This document shows positions 1 to 7,732 of a stretch of 25,480 bases of DNA, piece after piece. Position numbers and translations under genes: made by a program. Positions within the stretch are counted from its first letter, which is position 1, and each line of letters begins with the position of its first letter. The stretch is from a virus: the IMG/VR virus record IMGVR_UViG_3300021364_001330, positions 1-25,480 of that record. One strand, 5' to 3'. The notes below the pieces were generated by a model. That model ran no database searches. It saw only the letters and a program-made list of their open reading frames with translations, and was not told where the DNA came from.

Positions 1-1
1 A

Positions 2-1351
2 ACAGGAAACTCTGGAAACTGGAGACACAGATTACATTCAAATGGTAATGCTGAATCTACATCTTCAATGCGTGCTCCTATCTTCTATGACCGAAATGAT
101 ACCGGTTATTATCTAGACCAGAATTCAACAAGCAACTCTGCTCTTAGAATTAGAGGTGGTGCACTACACGGACCTAACCCATCTTGGGGTAGATATCTTG
201 CTGTTGGTACAAATGGTCACTGGTCTAGCTCTTACGCTTCGGTTGCAACAACTAATGGTAATCTTCACCTTGATTCGCAGGGTGGTCGCGACTTATATCT
301 TCAGTGGTATGTTGGAAGAACAGTTTATGTAAGTGGTTCTATTCAGGCTACAATTTACTACGATAGAAATAATACAGGTTATTATTCAGATCCGAATAGT
401 ACTTCAAGATTAAATCAGCTAAATGTAAACAGAATTAACTCACCATACGCTGGTGGAAACTCTGGTATTACAAGAAGTAGTTCACCATACTCATACGGCT
501 TCCAGGAATCTGGTAGTTGGAGTTATCCATATCCGGATATGGTATTCCAGTATCATACTGGTGTATCTATGGCAGCTAACCCATCGTATGGTGGTATTAG
601 ATTCTTTAATGACTATAATAGTGGAACTGTAAGATTCCAGGTTAATGGTTCTTCAAGTTATACATTTGCAAATACATGGCTCCAAGTTGGTGGTGGCGGT
701 GTCGGTATCTATGATGGATATAATGGTGCTCACTTCTATCCAAACAATGCTACAAACTATGGTTCTTGGAACTTCTTAGGTAGCAGAAGTGGCTATCGCG
801 GTATTGCCTTCTCTGATGCTGGATACGACCCACACTTAATGTGGGATAGCGGAGGTAATGGTGGCTGGTATCATGAAGATCTAGGTCGTTGGTTATTATA
901 TCATAACCGTAGCAGAAACTGTACTGGTGTTGCTTCATCAAGTACTGTGTCCGGTTATCGTATGAGAGTTAACGGTTCGCTTTACTGTAATGGTAATGTT
1001 GTTGCTTATTCTGATAGACGCAAGAAAAAGAATATCGTCACAATTGATAATGCTCTTGATAAAGTATTACAATTACGTGGTGTATATTATGAGAGAAAAG
1101 AAGATTTAGTTGACGAACGTGACGACCTATATAAAGGCAGACAATTAGGTATGATTGCTCAGGAGGTCGAAGAAATTGTACCTGAGGTTGTATCATATGC
1201 CGAAGAGCTTGATGAATATGCACTTGATTATCCTAAGATGGTCGGTCTACTTGTCGAGGCTCACAAAGACCAACAAGAGATTATAAATAACCAACAAGAA
1301 CAAATTGATGAATTAAAGAAACTTGTGAATACATTAATGGAGAAACTATAA
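2..1351 (+). CDS. Tail fibre protein, 3' part, with C-terminal S74-type chaperone
   Basis: The reading frame is open from the first bases of the window, so the gene begins upstream and the ATG at 68 is internal. Two copies of a repeat with core YDRNxTGYYxDxNSTS lie at about 74-148 and 347-421; such repeats recur in fibres of marine T4-like phages. The middle is rich in Gly, Ser, Tyr and Asn, as in beta-structured fibre shafts. The last 113 residues look like a Peptidase_S74 intramolecular chaperone. Its motif SDRRKKKNI starts at Ser codon 1010-1012 with Lys five residues on, matching the family's self-cleavage dyad (cut before Ser), and it ends in a Gln/Leu-rich coiled coil. It is probably a receptor-binding or side fibre that trimerises with the chaperone and then releases it. 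The fold call is firm; which T4 fibre it replaces is unknown. Confidence 0.9.
   Translation, partial: TGNSGNWRHRLHSNGNAESTSSMRAPIFYDRNDTGYYLDQNSTSNSALRIRGGALHGPNPSWGRYLAVGTNGHWSSSYASVATTNGNLHLDSQGGRDLYLQWYVGRTVYVSGSIQATIYYDRNNTGYYSDPNSTSRLNQLNVNRINSPYAGGNSGITRSSSPYSYGFQESGSWSYPYPDMVFQYHTGVSMAANPSYGGIRFFNDYNSGTVRFQVNGSSSYTFANTWLQVGGGGVGIYDGYNGAHFYPNNATNYGSWNFLGSRSGYRGIAFSDAGYDPHLMWDSGGNGGWYHEDLGRWLLYHNRSRNCTGVASSSTVSGYRMRVNGSLYCNGNVVAYSDRRKKKNIVTIDNALDKVLQLRGVYYERKEDLVDERDDLYKGRQLGMIAQEVEEIVPEVVSYAEELDEYALDYPKMVGLLVEAHKDQQEIINNQQEQIDELKKLVNTLMEKL
74..421 (+). repeat. Two-copy protein repeat in tail fibre (YDRNxTGYY)
   Basis: The translated segments at about 74-148 and 347-421 share the core YDRNxTGYYxDxNSTS, each followed by a short Leu/Arg/Asn stretch. 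The repeats are about 270 bases apart and differ in codon use, so they are diverged modules rather than a recent copy. More copies may lie upstream of the window. Confidence 0.75.
1282..1289 (+). promoter_or_regulatory. T4-type late promoter octamer inside tail fibre gene
   Basis: Exact TATAAATA, the T4 late (gp55 sigma) -10 element. It lies in the last codons of the fibre gene, 63 bases before the next start codon, and could drive 1353-2589. It lies in coding sequence, so a chance match is possible. Confidence 0.45.
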
Positions 1352-1352
1352 A

Positions 1353-1787
1353 ATGGCTTTAATTAAAGAATACGAAATACCAGGTACTGGTTTATCTGCA
1401 GCGAATGCTTATTTCGTTGTGACAGATGTAAAAGTACACAAAAGAATGCATGACTATAAAACACCTGTAGATACTTCTGACCCTACTGGTTATACAAACG
1501 GTGGAGTTTGGGACGAAGGAACTGAGGTTCACTGGAAAGCAGGTTATATTGGTCATATCTACTTAACTATTTGGGCTAGTAAAGAAGCTCGAGAAAATGG
1601 CCAGAAACCTATTGGTATGGCTGGTGTTGATGCAACTGAAGTAGAGGCCGAAGTACATATTGGTACAAAAGGACTTGACCACAGATGTGTATTTTTTGTT
1701 GATGTAGATTCTGCAGATAACTATATCACACAGGCTTATACATACCTCAAAACATTAGATTATTTTGAGGGTGCAACTGAGGATTAA
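1353..1787 (+). CDS. Hypothetical protein, probable fibre-associated virion protein
   Basis: A 144-residue protein starting one base after the fibre stop codon, so probably co-translated with it. No family is recognised with certainty. It has no signal peptide or membrane segment and reads as a soluble mixed alpha/beta protein: an N-terminal beta-like part with many Tyr, Trp, His and Gly, and a C-terminal stretch (VFFVDVDSADNYITQAYTYL) leading to an acidic tail. Position between a fibre gene and two small paralogues suggests an accessory tail or fibre protein. A possible late promoter lies upstream inside the fibre gene. Confidence 0.75.
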   Translation: MALIKEYEIPGTGLSAANAYFVVTDVKVHKRMHDYKTPVDTSDPTGYTNGGVWDEGTEVHWKAGYIGHIYLTIWASKEARENGQKPIGMAGVDATEVEAEVHIGTKGLDHRCVFFVDVDSADNYITQAYTYLKTLDYFEGATED

Positions 1788-1793
1788 TAAATA
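1786..1793 (+). promoter_or_regulatory. Near-consensus late promoter octamer (AATAAATA)
   Basis: One mismatch to TATAAATA. It overlaps the stop codon of the preceding gene and lies 32 bases before the next ATG, which is a usable spacing. A similar form recurs at 18628-18635. Confidence 0.4.
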
Positions 1794-1825
1794 TAACTAT
1801 CCAAATTAATTAACGGAGAAAAGAA

Positions 1826-2242
1826 ATGGCACTATCATATACATGGAAAATTACCGCCCTTAAGAAAAAGGACCAGGTAAATAGTGAAGGCGCAACACTC
1901 GAAGGTGCAGTGGTCCAAACTTATTGGGAAGCTGAAGGTACTGACGAGAGTGGAAATAAAGCATCGTTCCAAGGTGCAACTCCTTTTTCAGCAGAAAATG
2001 TTCCAGCTGGTTCATTTGTTGCTTTTGAGGAATTGACTGAGGAAAATGTTATTTCTTGGGTACAAAACATTGTTAATAATGACCCAGGTTATGCGGCTCA
2101 CATTGAAGAAAGAATTAGAGCTGAGATTGATAAAGAAGTCGTTGAAGATGTCACGGAAGGTTCACTTCCTTGGTCTGACGGTTCTGAAGTCACTCCAGAC
2201 CCTGAAGTTCTTGATTCTGAAGACGAAGAAGAAGTAGAATAA
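1826..2242 (+). CDS. Small phage protein, DUF7936-like, copy 1
   Basis: A 138-residue protein with a good ribosome site (GGAGAA) before its ATG. Residues 1-80 have the pattern Y-[TS]-W-x-I...DQVNS-[ED]-G-x-TLE-x-AVV...W...G-x-[DE]...FVAF-x-x-LTEE-x-VI-x-W, which I associate with phage domain DUF7936; function unknown. The C-terminal third is very acidic, with no similarity to known domains, and extends past the domain. It is a tandem paralogue of the next gene (2257-2589). Its place downstream of the fibre gene suggests a virion or fibre-assembly role, by position only. The family name is from memory; the paralogy is visible directly. Confidence 0.8.
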   Translation: MALSYTWKITALKKKDQVNSEGATLEGAVVQTYWEAEGTDESGNKASFQGATPFSAENVPAGSFVAFEELTEENVISWVQNIVNNDPGYAAHIEERIRAEIDKEVVEDVTEGSLPWSDGSEVTPDPEVLDSEDEEEVE

Positions 2243-2256
2243 TCTAGGAATAACAA

Positions 2257-2589
2257 ATGACCTATTCCTGGACCATTATAAAGTTTGAAACCAGAGACCA
2301 AGTCAATTCTGATGGCGTCACTTTGGAGAATGCTGTCGTCACTGTAAAGTGGAAACGCGACGGGGTTGATTCAAATGGTACAACAGGTTCAGTTTTGGGC
2401 TACACCGTTCTCTCAGCAGAGACTGTAGCCCAGAGCGATTTTGTTGCATTTGACTCTCTCACAGAAGAATTGGTTATCGGCTGGATTGAAAACTCACTTA
2501 GCGCGGAAAGATTGGCTGAATATAATACAGCAATTCAAGAGCAAATCAATAAACAATCTTCCACAGAGCGCACCCCGCCTTGGGCATAA
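2257..2589 (+). CDS. Small phage protein, DUF7936-like, copy 2
   Basis: A 110-residue paralogue of the preceding protein, 14 bases downstream of its stop, with a weak ribosome site (TAGGA). Shared blocks include the Y-x-W start, DQVNS-x-G-x-TLE-x-AVV, a central Lys/Arg-Trp strand, and FVAF-x-x-LTEE-x-VIGW. It lacks the long acidic C-terminal tail of copy 1 and ends in a short Gln/Ser/Pro tail. The two probably arose by tandem duplication and then diverged. Function unknown. It is the last gene before a sigma70-type promoter, so it closes the fibre-linked group. Confidence 0.8.
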   Translation: MTYSWTIIKFETRDQVNSDGVTLENAVVTVKWKRDGVDSNGTTGSVLGYTVLSAETVAQSDFVAFDSLTEELVIGWIENSLSAERLAEYNTAIQEQINKQSSTERTPPWA

Positions 2590-2595
2590 AAACGG

Positions 2596-2624
2596 TTGAC
2601 AACTGACATAAATAGTGTTATAAT
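2596..2624 (+). promoter_or_regulatory. Perfect sigma70-type promoter for glycan cassette
   Basis: TTGACA (2596-2601), a 17-base spacer and TATAAT (2619-2624): an exact consensus host-type promoter in a 76-base gap. A CATAAATA octamer (2607-2614), one mismatch from the late promoter, lies in the spacer, so dual control is possible. The leader contains TATATAATGGAG (2649-2660), found identically behind the promoter at 11902-11930. Confidence 0.85.
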
Positions 2625-2665
2625 ACACTTAAAATTTTAGAATATTTTTATATAATGGAGAAAAT

Positions 2666-3703
2666 ATGCATGATTTGCGCCACCATGGCCTTGTACATTA
2701 CGCCCTGAAAAGAGGCGGAAGTATCCATCCAATTACACTACCTAAGGAATTAACTGGCGAAACTGGGATTATGAATCCTTCCATTTACGTACATAATGGA
2801 AAGATTCTATTAAATGTTCGCCACGTCAATTATACACTTTACCATTCAGAAGGTAAAAAATTCCCACATACTTGGGGTCCTCTCCAATATATCCACCCAG
2901 AAAATGATGTATGTCTAGCGACACATAATGTAATGTGTGAGTTAGATACAAATATGAACATGCTCAGTGCTGGTCGTATCAAAATGAACCTGGATACAGG
3001 TGAACCAACTTGGAATTTTATCGGTTTAGAAGATGGTAGATTATTCTGTTGGGAAGACCGACGTTTCCTTTGTGGAGTTCGTAGAGATTGCTACGACGAT
3101 AAAGGTAAAGGTCGTATGGAAATGTGTGAAATAGAATTTATTGATGGTTTATGGCAGGAGGTTTCACGTAATCCTATACCGGCTCCTGGTGACGATGGCA
3201 CATATTGTGAAAAGAACTGGATGCCAATCCTTGATATGCCATGGCATTTTGTCAAATGGTGTAATCCAACCGAAGTCATTAAATACGATATTAACACAAG
3301 AACAACAACTACAGTTCACTTAGATGAGTCATCAAGAATAGATGCTCCACGTGATTATAGAGGTGGTTCACAAGTAGTTCCTATTGGTGATAATAAACGA
3401 CTTGCATTTACTCACGAGATTGATTTATTAAAAGACCCATTTTATAGAAAAGATGGTCATTATAACCATCGTATTCTTGTGTGGGACGAAGATTGGAATA
3501 TCATTCATAAAACAGAGGATTTCCATTTTATGGGAACTCAAATTGACCCAACCACAGGTTATGAATATAATATTGAATTTGTGACAGGTATGTGTTTTCT
3601 GAATGGAGATGTTTATATTAGTTATGGTTATCAAGATAATGGTACATTTATTTTGAAAATGCCAGAAAAAGTATTTTTTGATTTTGTAGGGAGGCTGGCA
3701 TAA
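2666..3703 (+). CDS. GH130/GH43-like beta-propeller protein, putative glycan enzyme
   Basis: A 345-residue protein reading as a five-bladed beta-propeller of the glycoside hydrolase/phosphorylase GH43/GH130 type. Visible landmarks are NPSI (37-40) with a following strand, LEDGRLFCWEDRRF (121-134), EKNWMPI (182-188), an RGGSQVVPI strand (232-240) and a last blade with DVYISYGYQDNG. The conserved acidic residues in EDGR and EKNW would face the central pocket if the fold is right. The exact sugar and reaction are not predictable; phage members of this group are often labelled only as glycosidase-like or glycosyltransferase-like. It is the first gene of a coupled cassette (TAATG overlap with the next gene) behind a consensus promoter, with a GGAG ribosome site. 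Confidence 0.65.
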   Translation: MHDLRHHGLVHYALKRGGSIHPITLPKELTGETGIMNPSIYVHNGKILLNVRHVNYTLYHSEGKKFPHTWGPLQYIHPENDVCLATHNVMCELDTNMNMLSAGRIKMNLDTGEPTWNFIGLEDGRLFCWEDRRFLCGVRRDCYDDKGKGRMEMCEIEFIDGLWQEVSRNPIPAPGDDGTYCEKNWMPILDMPWHFVKWCNPTEVIKYDINTRTTTTVHLDESSRIDAPRDYRGGSQVVPIGDNKRLAFTHEIDLLKDPFYRKDGHYNHRILVWDEDWNIIHKTEDFHFMGTQIDPTTGYEYNIEFVTGMCFLNGDVYISYGYQDNGTFILKMPEKVFFDFVGRLA

Positions 3704-4929
3704 TGTTGCAAGAGTTATTGAACAAACACTGTATGGACCCAAAAAATCCAGATAAAATATTTGATTTGGCAAAAGAATATGACCGACTTGAACAAGGAGC
3801 TATGGCCGTATCTTTATATCTTAAAGCGGCCGACCTTACAGAGGATAAATTATTACAATATAAATGTATGATTGGTATTGGCAATTGCTATTGGAGACAA
3901 GGTAATAGAACATATACAGTCGAAGGTGCATTTCAAGATGCTGCAGCTCTCATTCCGGAAAGACCTGAAGCACATTATTTCCTCGCTGGTCTTTGTGCTG
4001 AAAGACAATTATGGAAAGCCTCATATTTACATGCAAAATTAGCTAGACTATTTAATGTCAACGATGATATCGATGTAGGATATAAAGGTCGTAAGGCTTC
4101 TGCTGTACAGGAAGCAATTGCAAAATGGTATATTACTGGAACACAAGAAGGTAAACATGCCTTATTTGACCTTAAATTTAAATCTGTTCTGGACGATGAA
4201 CTATATAATAAGGTTAATACTCTATTAACAGGAATTTTTTATCCAGATACAATTCCATATTCTGTAAAAGATAGAGAAAGATTTAAATACCCATTCCCAG
4301 GTTTTGATACAATTCAAAAAAATTATTCTAAACATTTCCAAGATCTTTTTGTATTATCAGTACTGAATGGTAAACGAAATGGGACATATTTAGAGATTGG
4401 TTCCGGTGACCCGTTCGTGCATAACAATACAGCATTACTTGAAACTGAATTTGGTTGGAAAGGAATTTCGATTGACAACCAAGGTAGTTTGTGTTATAAT
4501 TTTAAAGAGAATAGAAATAATACAGTAATATGTGCTGATGCTACTGAAATCGGATATGCCGATTTATTTGACAAACATTGCATGGAGCCTGTAATTGATT
4601 ATTTACAAATAGATTGTGATGAACTTTCAGTTGATATTCTAGAAAAAATTCCATTTAATCAGTATGGGTTTAGAGTTATAACATTTGAACATGACAAATA
4701 CAGACTCGGCGATGAAATTAGAGATAAGGCTAGAGAACATTTAAGACAATTTGGGTATATTCCATTGGTGAATGATGTAGCCTTTACAGAGGAGTGTTCA
4801 TACGAGGATTGGTATGTACATCCAGCATTGGTAGATATTCCAGAGAAAATGAAAACTGATAAATCAGTAAATTTTGTATGGGAATATTTTATGGAAACTT
4901 TAACTGAAGAAAATGAGAGAAAATTATGA
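3703..4929 (+). CDS. TPR-like N-terminus fused to FkbM-type methyltransferase
   Basis: A 408-residue two-part protein. Residues 1-145 are helical with a spacing typical of tetratricopeptide repeats (alternating Ala/Leu/Tyr helices such as GIGNCYWRQGN and HYFLAGLCAERQLWKAS). Residues 210-400 fit an FkbM-family S-adenosylmethionine methyltransferase: motif I TYLEIGSGDPFVHNNT (228-243), an acidic residue after the second strand (SID, 256-258), CADA (277-280), and DYLQIDCDE (299-307). FkbM enzymes usually O-methylate sugars or polyketides. The TPR part may bind a partner or the substrate polymer. The gene overlaps its neighbours by TAATG (start) and ATGA (end), so the three are made together. Substrate unknown. 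Confidence 0.75.
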   Translation: MLQELLNKHCMDPKNPDKIFDLAKEYDRLEQGAMAVSLYLKAADLTEDKLLQYKCMIGIGNCYWRQGNRTYTVEGAFQDAAALIPERPEAHYFLAGLCAERQLWKASYLHAKLARLFNVNDDIDVGYKGRKASAVQEAIAKWYITGTQEGKHALFDLKFKSVLDDELYNKVNTLLTGIFYPDTIPYSVKDRERFKYPFPGFDTIQKNYSKHFQDLFVLSVLNGKRNGTYLEIGSGDPFVHNNTALLETEFGWKGISIDNQGSLCYNFKENRNNTVICADATEIGYADLFDKHCMEPVIDYLQIDCDELSVDILEKIPFNQYGFRVITFEHDKYRLGDEIRDKAREHLRQFGYIPLVNDVAFTEECSYEDWYVHPALVDIPEKMKTDKSVNFVWEYFMETLTEENERKL

Positions 4930-5678
4930 TAACTGTGGTCGCAACAGGTGGATTTGACCCGATTCATTCTGGTCACATTGAGTATTTAAAAGACGCAAGT
5001 ACATTTGGAACAAGACTAGTTGTAGGAGTAAATTCCGATAGCTGGTTAAAGCGAAAGAAAGGTAGATATTTTATGCCTTGGGAAGAACGTGCAGCCATTG
5101 TCGAAGCATTATCTTCTGTCGATAAAGTTCTATCGTTTGATGATAAAGATGATACTGCGATACATTGCTTGGAACAAGTTAAAACATTATATCCAAATGA
5201 TACTATTATATTCGTAAATGGTGGAGACAGAACATCAGATAATATTCCAGAAATGGCTGTGGAAGGTATTGAATTTGAGTTTGGAGTTGGTGGTGATAAT
5301 AAGAAAAATTCCTCCAGTTGGATTCTAAAAGAATGGGCACAACCTATGGTTAAGAGAGCATGGGGTAATTATACAGTATTACATAATGGTCCTTCATGGC
5401 AAGTAAAAGAATTACACTTCGAACCTGGAAATTCATTAAGCGACCAGCGACATTCAAATAGGTCAGAACATTGGCACGTTGTTGATGGTTCAATTCTTAT
5501 GGAATTGGATTATGGCATGAGAAAAACAGAGTCTCGTGTATATTGGGCTGGACAAAGTATTGATATTCCAAAAGGTGTTTGGCACAAAGCAACAAATGTA
5601 GGAACTGAACCTGCAAAAGTCATTGAAGTTTGGTTGGGTGATTATCTTTCCGAAGATGATATTGAGCGACGAGACTAA
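4926..5678 (+). CDS. Cytidylyltransferase-like domain fused to cupin (sugar isomerase-like)
   Basis: A 250-residue fusion. Residues 1-135 are a nucleotidyltransferase of the CTP_transf-like superfamily: GGFDPIHSGH (8-17) carries the HxGH signature, VNSD (35-38) the following strand, and NKKNSSSW (126-132 region) stands where the C-terminal Ser/Thr nucleotide-binding motif lies in RfaE/TagD relatives. Residues 140-250 are a cupin resembling the mannose-6-phosphate isomerase type II domain: RHSNRSEHWHVVDG (175-188) supplies the His/Glu metal ligands and PKGVWH (215-220) the last His. It may activate a sugar or polyol phosphate and isomerise or bind it. The ATGA overlap couples it to the methyltransferase. 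The domain calls are firm; the substrate is not known. Confidence 0.8.
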   Translation: MITVVATGGFDPIHSGHIEYLKDASTFGTRLVVGVNSDSWLKRKKGRYFMPWEERAAIVEALSSVDKVLSFDDKDDTAIHCLEQVKTLYPNDTIIFVNGGDRTSDNIPEMAVEGIEFEFGVGGDNKKNSSSWILKEWAQPMVKRAWGNYTVLHNGPSWQVKELHFEPGNSLSDQRHSNRSEHWHVVDGSILMELDYGMRKTESRVYWAGQSIDIPKGVWHKATNVGTEPAKVIEVWLGDYLSEDDIERRD

Positions 5679-5679
5679 G

Positions 5680-5687
5680 TATAAATA
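5680..5687 (+). promoter_or_regulatory. T4-type late promoter octamer
   Basis: Exact TATAAATA starting two bases after the stop of the cupin fusion gene and 31 bases before the ATG at 5719. It would restart late transcription for the virion-type genes after the sigma70-driven cassette. Confidence 0.7.
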
Positions 5688-5718
5688 ATCTTACAAAATA
5701 AATTATTGGGATTACGTA

Positions 5719-5985
5719 ATGGCTATTTCATTTACATCTTCATCAACATTTAATGTAAGCAATTCTAGTGCTATTGATAGCGCAAAATACATTGGTGTCA
5801 TAGAGGCTACACAAGATGGCGGAGAGGACATATTTTTTTCAACTGATAGTGCTGATATTTTTGTTGGAGATAATGGTACTTGTCAATTTTTAGTTGAACA
5901 ATTAGCTGGAACTTATAATTTTACAATTACAGCAACGAGTGCATCAGATATTGCAAGTCAAAACATTACAGTCACAGTAGTATAG
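5719..5985 (+). CDS. Small Ig/cadherin-like hypothetical protein
   Basis: An 88-residue protein, Ser/Thr/Ala-rich, with a single beta-sandwich look: alternating strands ending in TYNFTITATSASDIASQNITVTVV, a pattern common to Ig-like and cadherin-like domains that decorate phage tails and heads. No specific family is recognised. The start has only a weak ribosome site (TTGGGA) but follows a late promoter octamer at a suitable distance, and the next octamer begins directly after the stop codon. Probably a structural accessory protein, by position and composition. Confidence 0.65.
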   Translation: MAISFTSSSTFNVSNSSAIDSAKYIGVIEATQDGGEDIFFSTDSADIFVGDNGTCQFLVEQLAGTYNFTITATSASDIASQNITVTVV

Positions 5986-5993
5986 TATAAATA
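5986..5993 (+). promoter_or_regulatory. T4-type late promoter octamer
   Basis: Exact TATAAATA immediately after the TAG stop of the 88-residue gene and 33 bases before the ATG at 6027. The expected start of transcription is near 5999. Confidence 0.7.
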
Positions 5994-6026
5994 TAATAAT
6001 AACTGCTAATAGTCTAGGAGACGAAG

Positions 6027-7004
6027 ATGGCAATTCAAGTCAATGGCGTAAATGCCATAAACAATTCTAAAGTACTTCAAAACATTGCAAGAACGGATAA
6101 CTGTAGGTATGATAATTTCCATCCTGCAGGAATTGTTGATATGGGTACCAGTACAGTAATTACCAACGCGGACCCTGTTTTTTCTAAAACATTAACAGCA
6201 GATACAACTTTTACATATTCCGCCGTGTCATCATCACCGCAATCACAATTTCTTTTACATCTAGATTTGAGTGCTGATGGCTGGACTCCAACATTTCCAT
6301 CAGACTTTAATTTTCCAGCACCCCCAGCTTGGTCGTCTCATAGATATTGGATGATAACAGTATTTACCCGCGCTGGTGGGAAATTATGCACAGCACAAGG
6401 CTTTGATGAAGGTCCATATTCTGGTGCTGGTTTAGGTGGAAGTGGAGCATTTTTCACTTCTTCATGGACTACACCAAATCAATGGCGTACATTTGATTGG
6501 TTCTATTCTGGAAGCGGATTCCCAGAAACATATTGTTATGTTTCATTCCAGCATGATGCTGCAAATCAAAAAGTCAATGTCACTTATGCTCACGGCAACA
6601 GTAGTCAACCAACACAGTTTCAGCCCATCGTCGAAGTGACCTATGGTGGATTAAGCAATATTTCTACTGTTAGAGTTCAATATAATGTACAATCACAATC
6701 TTGTAGTGGAGATTGTAATCCAAGTAATTATGGATTCGGACCTACGCCAACATCGGACAACAAGCTTTCTGGTTCTTATTATACACTTTCTGGTTTAGGA
6801 ACACAAACATTTGGCTGGATGGCACAAGCAAACCCAAATTCATTTGCTACAAACGATACAAGCACAAATGCAGCTTTTAATTCAGCAAATCCAGATCTTC
6901 GCATTGAAATTGTTGATAGTGTAGAAGGAACATTTACTTCGACTTCTGAAATACCTGCTCCAATTAATTTAAGGGCATATATAGGTTCACAACCAATTGT
7001 ATAG
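6027..7004 (+). CDS. Virion-type paralogue family member A (RYW-motif protein)
   Basis: A 325-residue protein with a strong ribosome site (AGGAGA). It starts MAIQVNGVNAINNSKVL, an N-terminal module shared with the proteins at 7014 and 7732. A central motif with G-W-T-P-x-F-P...PAWSSHRYW (near residues 90-110) recurs in both relatives. The rest is rich in Gly, Ser, Asn, Thr and aromatic residues with little charge, as in fibre tips and adhesins. Cysteines cluster in QSCSGDCNPSN. No known enzyme motif, signal peptide or membrane span is seen. Likely a tail- or fibre-associated protein, perhaps displayed on the virion; this is inferred from composition, the late promoter and neighbours. Confidence 0.75.
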   Translation: MAIQVNGVNAINNSKVLQNIARTDNCRYDNFHPAGIVDMGTSTVITNADPVFSKTLTADTTFTYSAVSSSPQSQFLLHLDLSADGWTPTFPSDFNFPAPPAWSSHRYWMITVFTRAGGKLCTAQGFDEGPYSGAGLGGSGAFFTSSWTTPNQWRTFDWFYSGSGFPETYCYVSFQHDAANQKVNVTYAHGNSSQPTQFQPIVEVTYGGLSNISTVRVQYNVQSQSCSGDCNPSNYGFGPTPTSDNKLSGSYYTLSGLGTQTFGWMAQANPNSFATNDTSTNAAFNSANPDLRIEIVDSVEGTFTSTSEIPAPINLRAYIGSQPIV

Positions 7005-7013
7005 GTTTAAGAT

Positions 7014-7478
7014 ATGGCAATAAAAATCAATAATATTCGAGTGATAGGTTCTTATTCGACAGATATTAATCTATATGATTTGAACAATATGCAAGGGACA
7101 TATGAGGGTGTACCTAAACGAGGCTCTAGCGGTATAAGTCTTTCTGGTTCTTATGGTGGCATGGATTTTTCAGGGAATCATAAGGCAGCAATTTCTCAAG
7201 GTAATACCACAATTACTATGCCAAATTATTCCGGAGGCGCACCAAGATCTGGAGGTAATTCTGGTTCAAATTTAAACGCACACGCAGGTGGTGGTTGGTC
7301 AGCGTTCATTGATGTGAGTGTTAATGGTTATGACATTACATGGCCTACAGAATTTAAATGGCCTAATGATTCTGAACCAGATTGGACAACTGCAAGATAT
7401 TGGTATGTACACGCGGTTTGCTATTCAACAAGCATTATATTTGCTACTGCAACACCATTCGATGCACTTTCAACGTAG
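7014..7478 (+). CDS. Virion-type paralogue family member B, short form
   Basis: A 154-residue member of the three-gene family. It shares the start MAIKINNIRVIGS and the motif with W-P-T-E-F-K-W-P...P-D-W-T-T-A-R-Y-W. Between them lies a Gly/Ser-rich stretch (SGGAPRSGGNSGSN). It ends about 30 residues after the RYW motif, whereas the relatives continue for some 150-200 residues with a further beta-rich region, so this is a minimal or truncated form. The stop is followed within 9 bases by a separate gene with its own ATG, not by a frameshifted continuation of the relatives' C-terminus. It follows member A by 9 bases. Confidence 0.7.
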   Translation: MAIKINNIRVIGSYSTDINLYDLNNMQGTYEGVPKRGSSGISLSGSYGGMDFSGNHKAAISQGNTTITMPNYSGGAPRSGGNSGSNLNAHAGGGWSAFIDVSVNGYDITWPTEFKWPNDSEPDWTTARYWYVHAVCYSTSIIFATATPFDALST

Positions 7479-7486
7479 GATATAAG

Positions 7487-7732
7487 ATGGCTTTTACAGG
7501 AAACTCAATTAATATAGAATTTACACTTACAGATAACACAGGTAATACATCTCCTGTATACCAGTCTGTTAAGGAACTAGAACCGATTGATATGCCAGAC
7601 CAAATAAGTTTAATTAAAGACGTGGCAAAAGGAATTTTAACAAGTTCTGCAAATACAATTGTTTCGGTAGCATGGACACATACATGTGGTCAATGTGAGA
7701 CTAATGGTTTATTAGAAAGAGGTGGTGAATAA
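7487..7732 (+). CDS. Small hypothetical protein of the fibre-associated block
   Basis: An 81-residue protein. I chose the ATG at 7487 rather than one at 7382 in the same frame, because the earlier one lies inside the preceding gene, whereas 7487 has a ribosome site (TAGGA) and the protein begins MAFTGNSINIEF like its neighbours. The first half looks beta-stranded, followed by a short helix (QISLIKDVAKGILTSS) and a C-terminal pair of cysteines in THTCGQCETNG, which could bind a metal or form a disulfide. Its TAA overlaps the next ATG (TAATG), indicating coupled translation. Function unknown. Confidence 0.7.
   Translation: MAFTGNSINIEFTLTDNTGNTSPVYQSVKELEPIDMPDQISLIKDVAKGILTSSANTIVSVAWTHTCGQCETNGLLERGGE

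Noticed and set aside
3428-3772. 114-codon minus-strand frame across the end of the beta-propeller gene
   Set aside because: Antisense shadow with His/Cys/Ile-rich composition and no start signals.
4659-4976. 105-codon minus-strand frame over the methyltransferase/transferase junction
   Set aside because: Antisense to two conserved domains; no ribosome site.
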